Of a stretch of DNA of 8,191 bases, positions 5,882 to 8,191 are shown piece after piece. Positions within the stretch are counted from its first letter, which is position 1. Each line of letters begins with the position of its first letter. This DNA is from Chloroflexota bacterium (GTDB taxonomy: Bacteria > Chloroflexota > Limnocylindria > Limnocylindrales > CSP1-4): assembly GCA_021786915.1 (NCBI GenBank), contig JAJYMP010000427.1, positions 1-8,191 of the forward strand. The letters run 5' to 3'. Under the pieces are notes generated by a model. It saw nothing but the letters and a program-made list of their open reading frames with translations. It ran no database searches and was not told the DNA's origin. The position numbers and the translations under genes were made by a program.

Positions 5882-7558
5882 ATGACGTCCCGATCCCTGC
5901 CCGTCCTCGACATCGCCCCGCCCGGCGTCGCCCCGAGCGGCCCGCGCGCGCCGCTCGACCCGAACGACGCCCGCCTCGCCGAGTTCCGCCCCGAGGCGCC
6001 CGCGCTGCCGAGGTTCTTCGTCTGGACGCTCGGCTGCCAGATGAATCGCAGCGACTCCGAGGAGATGGCCGGGCGCCTGCTGAGCGCGGGCTGCGCCGAG
6101 GCGCCGTCGATGGAGGCGGCCGACCTGGTGGTGATCAACACCTGCGCCATCCGCGAGGCCGCCGAGGCCAAGGTCATCGGCCGGCAGGGCCACCTTCGGC
6201 GGCTCAAGGACGCGAACCCGGGCCTGCGCGTCGTGCTGACCGGCTGCAGCGTCCGCGAGTCGAACCGGGCGAGCCTGGCGCGGCGATACCCGGCGGTGGA
6301 CCTGTTCCTGCGGCCCGACGAGGAGCCGGAGCTCGTGGACCGGCTCGGCCTCGCCTCCGCGCAGGGGGCGGTGGGCACGATGCCGGCGACGGCCGCGTCC
6401 GCGACGACCGCCGCGACCACGCTCGTCAAGGGCGACCTCGTGTCGGACGCGACGCACCTCGTGCGCGCCCGCTCCGACGCGATCGCCGGGGGCGCAGTCG
6501 GCCGCGGCTCGGCCATCAGCGCGTGGCTGCCGATCATCTACGGCTGCGACAAGACGTGCACCTACTGCATCGTCCCGTTCAGCCGGGGGCCCGAGCGCAG
6601 CCGCCCGTTCGACGAGGTGGTCGCCGAGGCGCGCGCGCTGGCCGAGGCCGGCTACCGCGAGGTCACGCTCCTGGGCCAGAACGTCAACTCGTACGGCCAT
6701 GACCTGGCGCCGGAGCCCCGCTTCGCGCACGTCCGCACCGAGCGGGCCGTCGGCCGACGGCAGGTCCGGGAGGCGCGACCGGACCTCGCCGAGCTGATCC
6801 GCGCGATCGACGGCATCCGCGCCGAGGATGGCGCCGCGCCCGCCATCCCGCGCCTGCGCTTCGTCACGTCCCACCCGTGGGACCTGTCGGACCGGCTGAT
6901 CGAGGCCATGCGCGACTGCCCCTCGGTGTGCGAGGCGCTCCACCTGCCGGTCCAGTCGGGGAGCGACGCGATGCTCCGCCGGATGGGCCGCCAGTACACC
7001 GTCGCGCACTACGCCGAGCGGCTGGCCCGCATCCGCGAGGCCGTGCCCGGGATCGCGCTGTCCACGGACGTCATCGTCGGCTTCTGCGGCGAGACCGAGG
7101 CCGAGTACGAGGCGACGCTCGGCCTGCTGCGGGCCGCCCGCTTCGACCAGGTGTTCGCCGCCGCCTACAGCGAGCGGCCCGGCACGCCCGCGACCCGCCT
7201 CGCCGACGATGTCCCGGCAGGCGTGAAGCACCGCCGCCTGGTCGAGCTGCTCGCGGTCCAGGAGGCGATCGGGCTCGAGCGCAACCGCGGGTGGCTGGGC
7301 CGCAGGGCGGAGGTGCTGCTCGACGCGGTGGTCCCGCCGCGCGCCCACGACCACGAGGATGCCGACGAGGAGGCTGCCGGGGCGCCGAGCGCGCGCGACG
7401 CGTTCCGGAACCTGCCCGACGGGGCCGCGCACCTCGTCGGGCGGTCGCGCGAGAACAAGCTCGTGCACGTGGCCGCGGCTCCGGCGCTCGTCGGCGAGCT
7501 GGTCAGCGTCGCGATCGAGCACGCCGGGCCGTACGCGCTCCGCGGGAGGCTCGCCTGA
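5882..7558 (+). CDS. miaB: tRNA-2-methylthio-N6-dimethylallyladenosine synthase MiaB
   Basis: 558 residues, about 100 more than usual (~440-480). MiaB adds a methylthio group to i6A37 of tRNAs reading UNN codons, using two 4Fe-4S clusters and SAM. N-terminal UPF0004 domain: Cys52 (TLGCQMN), Cys88 (NTCAIRE) and Cys122 (TGCS) bind the auxiliary cluster. Radical-SAM domain: GCDKTCTYC with Cys222, Cys226 and Cys229, then LLGQNVNSYG, HLPVQSGSDAMLRRMGR and STDVIVGFCGET (the usual Pro is Cys402). C-terminal TRAM domain from Gly473 to the end (GRSRENKLV at 520-528). Extra length: an N-terminal tail of ~45 residues, an Ala/Thr-rich insert about 155-213 between the first two domains, a basic insert after VNSYGHDL, and an acidic insert of about 485-517 inside the TRAM domain. 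ATG 5882 lacks a Shine-Dalgarno and is probably read from a near-leaderless transcript. The stop overlaps miaA, which makes its substrate. Confidence 0.95.
   Translation: MTSRSLPVLDIAPPGVAPSGPRAPLDPNDARLAEFRPEAPALPRFFVWTLGCQMNRSDSEEMAGRLLSAGCAEAPSMEAADLVVINTCAIREAAEAKVIGRQGHLRRLKDANPGLRVVLTGCSVRESNRASLARRYPAVDLFLRPDEEPELVDRLGLASAQGAVGTMPATAASATTAATTLVKGDLVSDATHLVRARSDAIAGGAVGRGSAISAWLPIIYGCDKTCTYCIVPFSRGPERSRPFDEVVAEARALAEAGYREVTLLGQNVNSYGHDLAPEPRFAHVRTERAVGRRQVREARPDLAELIRAIDGIRAEDGAAPAIPRLRFVTSHPWDLSDRLIEAMRDCPSVCEALHLPVQSGSDAMLRRMGRQYTVAHYAERLARIREAVPGIALSTDVIVGFCGETEAEYEATLGLLRAARFDQVFAAAYSERPGTPATRLADDVPAGVKHRRLVELLAVQEAIGLERNRGWLGRRAEVLLDAVVPPRAHDHEDADEEAAGAPSARDAFRNLPDGAAHLVGRSRENKLVHVAAAPALVGELVSVAIEHAGPYALRGRLA
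7544..7549 (+). promoter_or_regulatory. Ribosome binding site that supports a CTG start of miaA
   Basis: GGGAGG lies inside the end of miaB, five bases before the CTG at 7555. It is the strongest Shine-Dalgarno sequence near the miaA N-terminus and is what points to this codon as the start. Confidence 0.55.
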
Positions 7559-8191
7559 GCAGACCCGGGCCGGCGTCCCAGGCCCAGCCCGGAAGCCCCG
7601 CACCGCTCCTGGTCCTCGGCGGCGCCACCGCCACGGGCAAGACCGGCCTGGCGATCGCGCTCGCCGAGCACCTGCTCGCCCGCGGGATCCCCGCCGAGGT
7701 CATCTCGGCCGACTCGCGGCAGGTGTACCGGGGCCTCGACATCGGCACGGCGAAGGCGACGCCCGAGGAGCGGGGGCGGGTCGTCCACCACGGGCTCGAT
7801 CTCGTCGAGCCGGACCAGCCCTACTCCGTCGCCCAGTTCCGCGACCACGCCCTGGGCGCGCTGCGCTCGCTGGGGGCGCGCGGCGGCGTCGGGATCCTCG
7901 CGGGCGGCACCGGCTTCTGGCTCCGGGCCGTGATGGCCGGCATCGACACCGACGCCCTCCCGTCCGACGCGGCGGTGCGGGCGCGGCTCGAGGCGGAGCT
8001 GGCGGGCGAGGGCGTCGCCGAGCTGGCCCGGCGGCTGCGCGCCCTTGCGCCCGGCCTCGCCCGGGGGACGGACCTCCAGAACCCCCGCCGGGTGGTGCGC
8101 GCGCTGGAGATCGCAACCCTGCGCGGCGACGCCCCGCTGCCGGCGCGCCTCGGCTACCCGGCGCCCGCCGTCGGCCTCCAGCTCGTGCTCG
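7555..8191 (+). CDS. miaA: tRNA dimethylallyltransferase MiaA, N-terminal ~2/3 (runs off right edge), CTG start
   Basis: MiaA transfers the dimethylallyl group from DMAPP to A37 of UNN-reading tRNAs, making i6A, the substrate of MiaB. The 212 visible residues show the P-loop GGATATGKT (22-30, canonical GPTASGKT), the tRNA/ATP-site segment ISADSRQVYRGLDIGTAKAT (50-69; catalytic-region Asp53 and Ser54), HHGLDLVEPDQPYSVAQF, GGTGFW (117-122) and NPRRVVRALE. The family is ~300-330 residues, so about 100 are cut off. No ATG, GTG or TTG exists in this frame between 7321 and the P-loop. The best start is CTG 7555-7557, overlapping the miaB stop as CTGA and preceded by GGGAGG at a 5-base spacing. Overlap and order imply translational coupling with miaB. 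Identity is certain; the unusual start is likely but unproven. Confidence 0.9.
   Translation, partial: MSRPGPASQAQPGSPAPLLVLGGATATGKTGLAIALAEHLLARGIPAEVISADSRQVYRGLDIGTAKATPEERGRVVHHGLDLVEPDQPYSVAQFRDHALGALRSLGARGGVGILAGGTGFWLRAVMAGIDTDALPSDAAVRARLEAELAGEGVAELARRLRALAPGLARGTDLQNPRRVVRALEIATLRGDAPLPARLGYPAPAVGLQLVL

Overview
This is a very GC-rich bacterial window (my impression is above 70%), densely coding, with housekeeping genes typical of a free-living chromosome. There is no sign of phage, plasmid, IS element, CRISPR array or RNA gene. The order RNase Y - YmdB-type phosphodiesterase - PHP phosphatase, then miaB - miaA, together with a long miaB carrying inserts and leaderless-looking promoters, suggests a high-GC Chloroflexota-like or similar deep-branching Gram-positive-type genome. 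That placement is an inference and was not tested.

Left part (1-about 1716): a divergent pair. On the minus strand is the 5' end of pheS (phenylalanyl-tRNA synthetase alpha), with an extended -10 promoter and a nest of GCCAGG/CCTGGC inverted repeats behind it. On the plus strand is a D-isomer-specific 2-hydroxyacid dehydrogenase. Its last ~35 residues are missing, and it runs in frame into the C-terminal 3/4 of RNase Y, which lacks its membrane anchor and most of its coiled coil. The result is a 670-residue chimeric ORF (853-2865). This is either a real rearrangement or fusion, or more likely a chimeric assembly join. Synonymous codon choice changes near the join.

Middle part (2866-5051): a 399-bp gap holds a perfect 20-bp tandem duplication over the rny stop codon, a hairpin, recurrent GATGCGC words and a leaderless-type promoter. 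Then come ymdB (2',3'-cyclic nucleotide phosphodiesterase family) and a PHP-domain phosphatase, separated by 2 bp. RNase Y, YmdB and PHP phosphatases all act on RNA or on nucleotide products of RNA turnover, so this looks like an RNA-decay cluster.

Right part (5023-8191): a TerC-family membrane protein on the minus strand, overlapping the PHP gene tail-to-tail by 29 bp. Divergent from it is miaB, which overlaps miaA. MiaA and MiaB act in sequence to make ms2i6A at tRNA position 37. miaA has no ATG, GTG or TTG start available and seems to use CTG inside a CTGA overlap with the miaB stop. It runs off the right edge.

I see no clearly new multi-gene system. The points most worth a second look are the dehydrogenase-RNase Y join, the CTG start of miaA, the leaderless mini-ORF in front of ymdB, and the altered catalytic residues in the dehydrogenase and the PHP protein.
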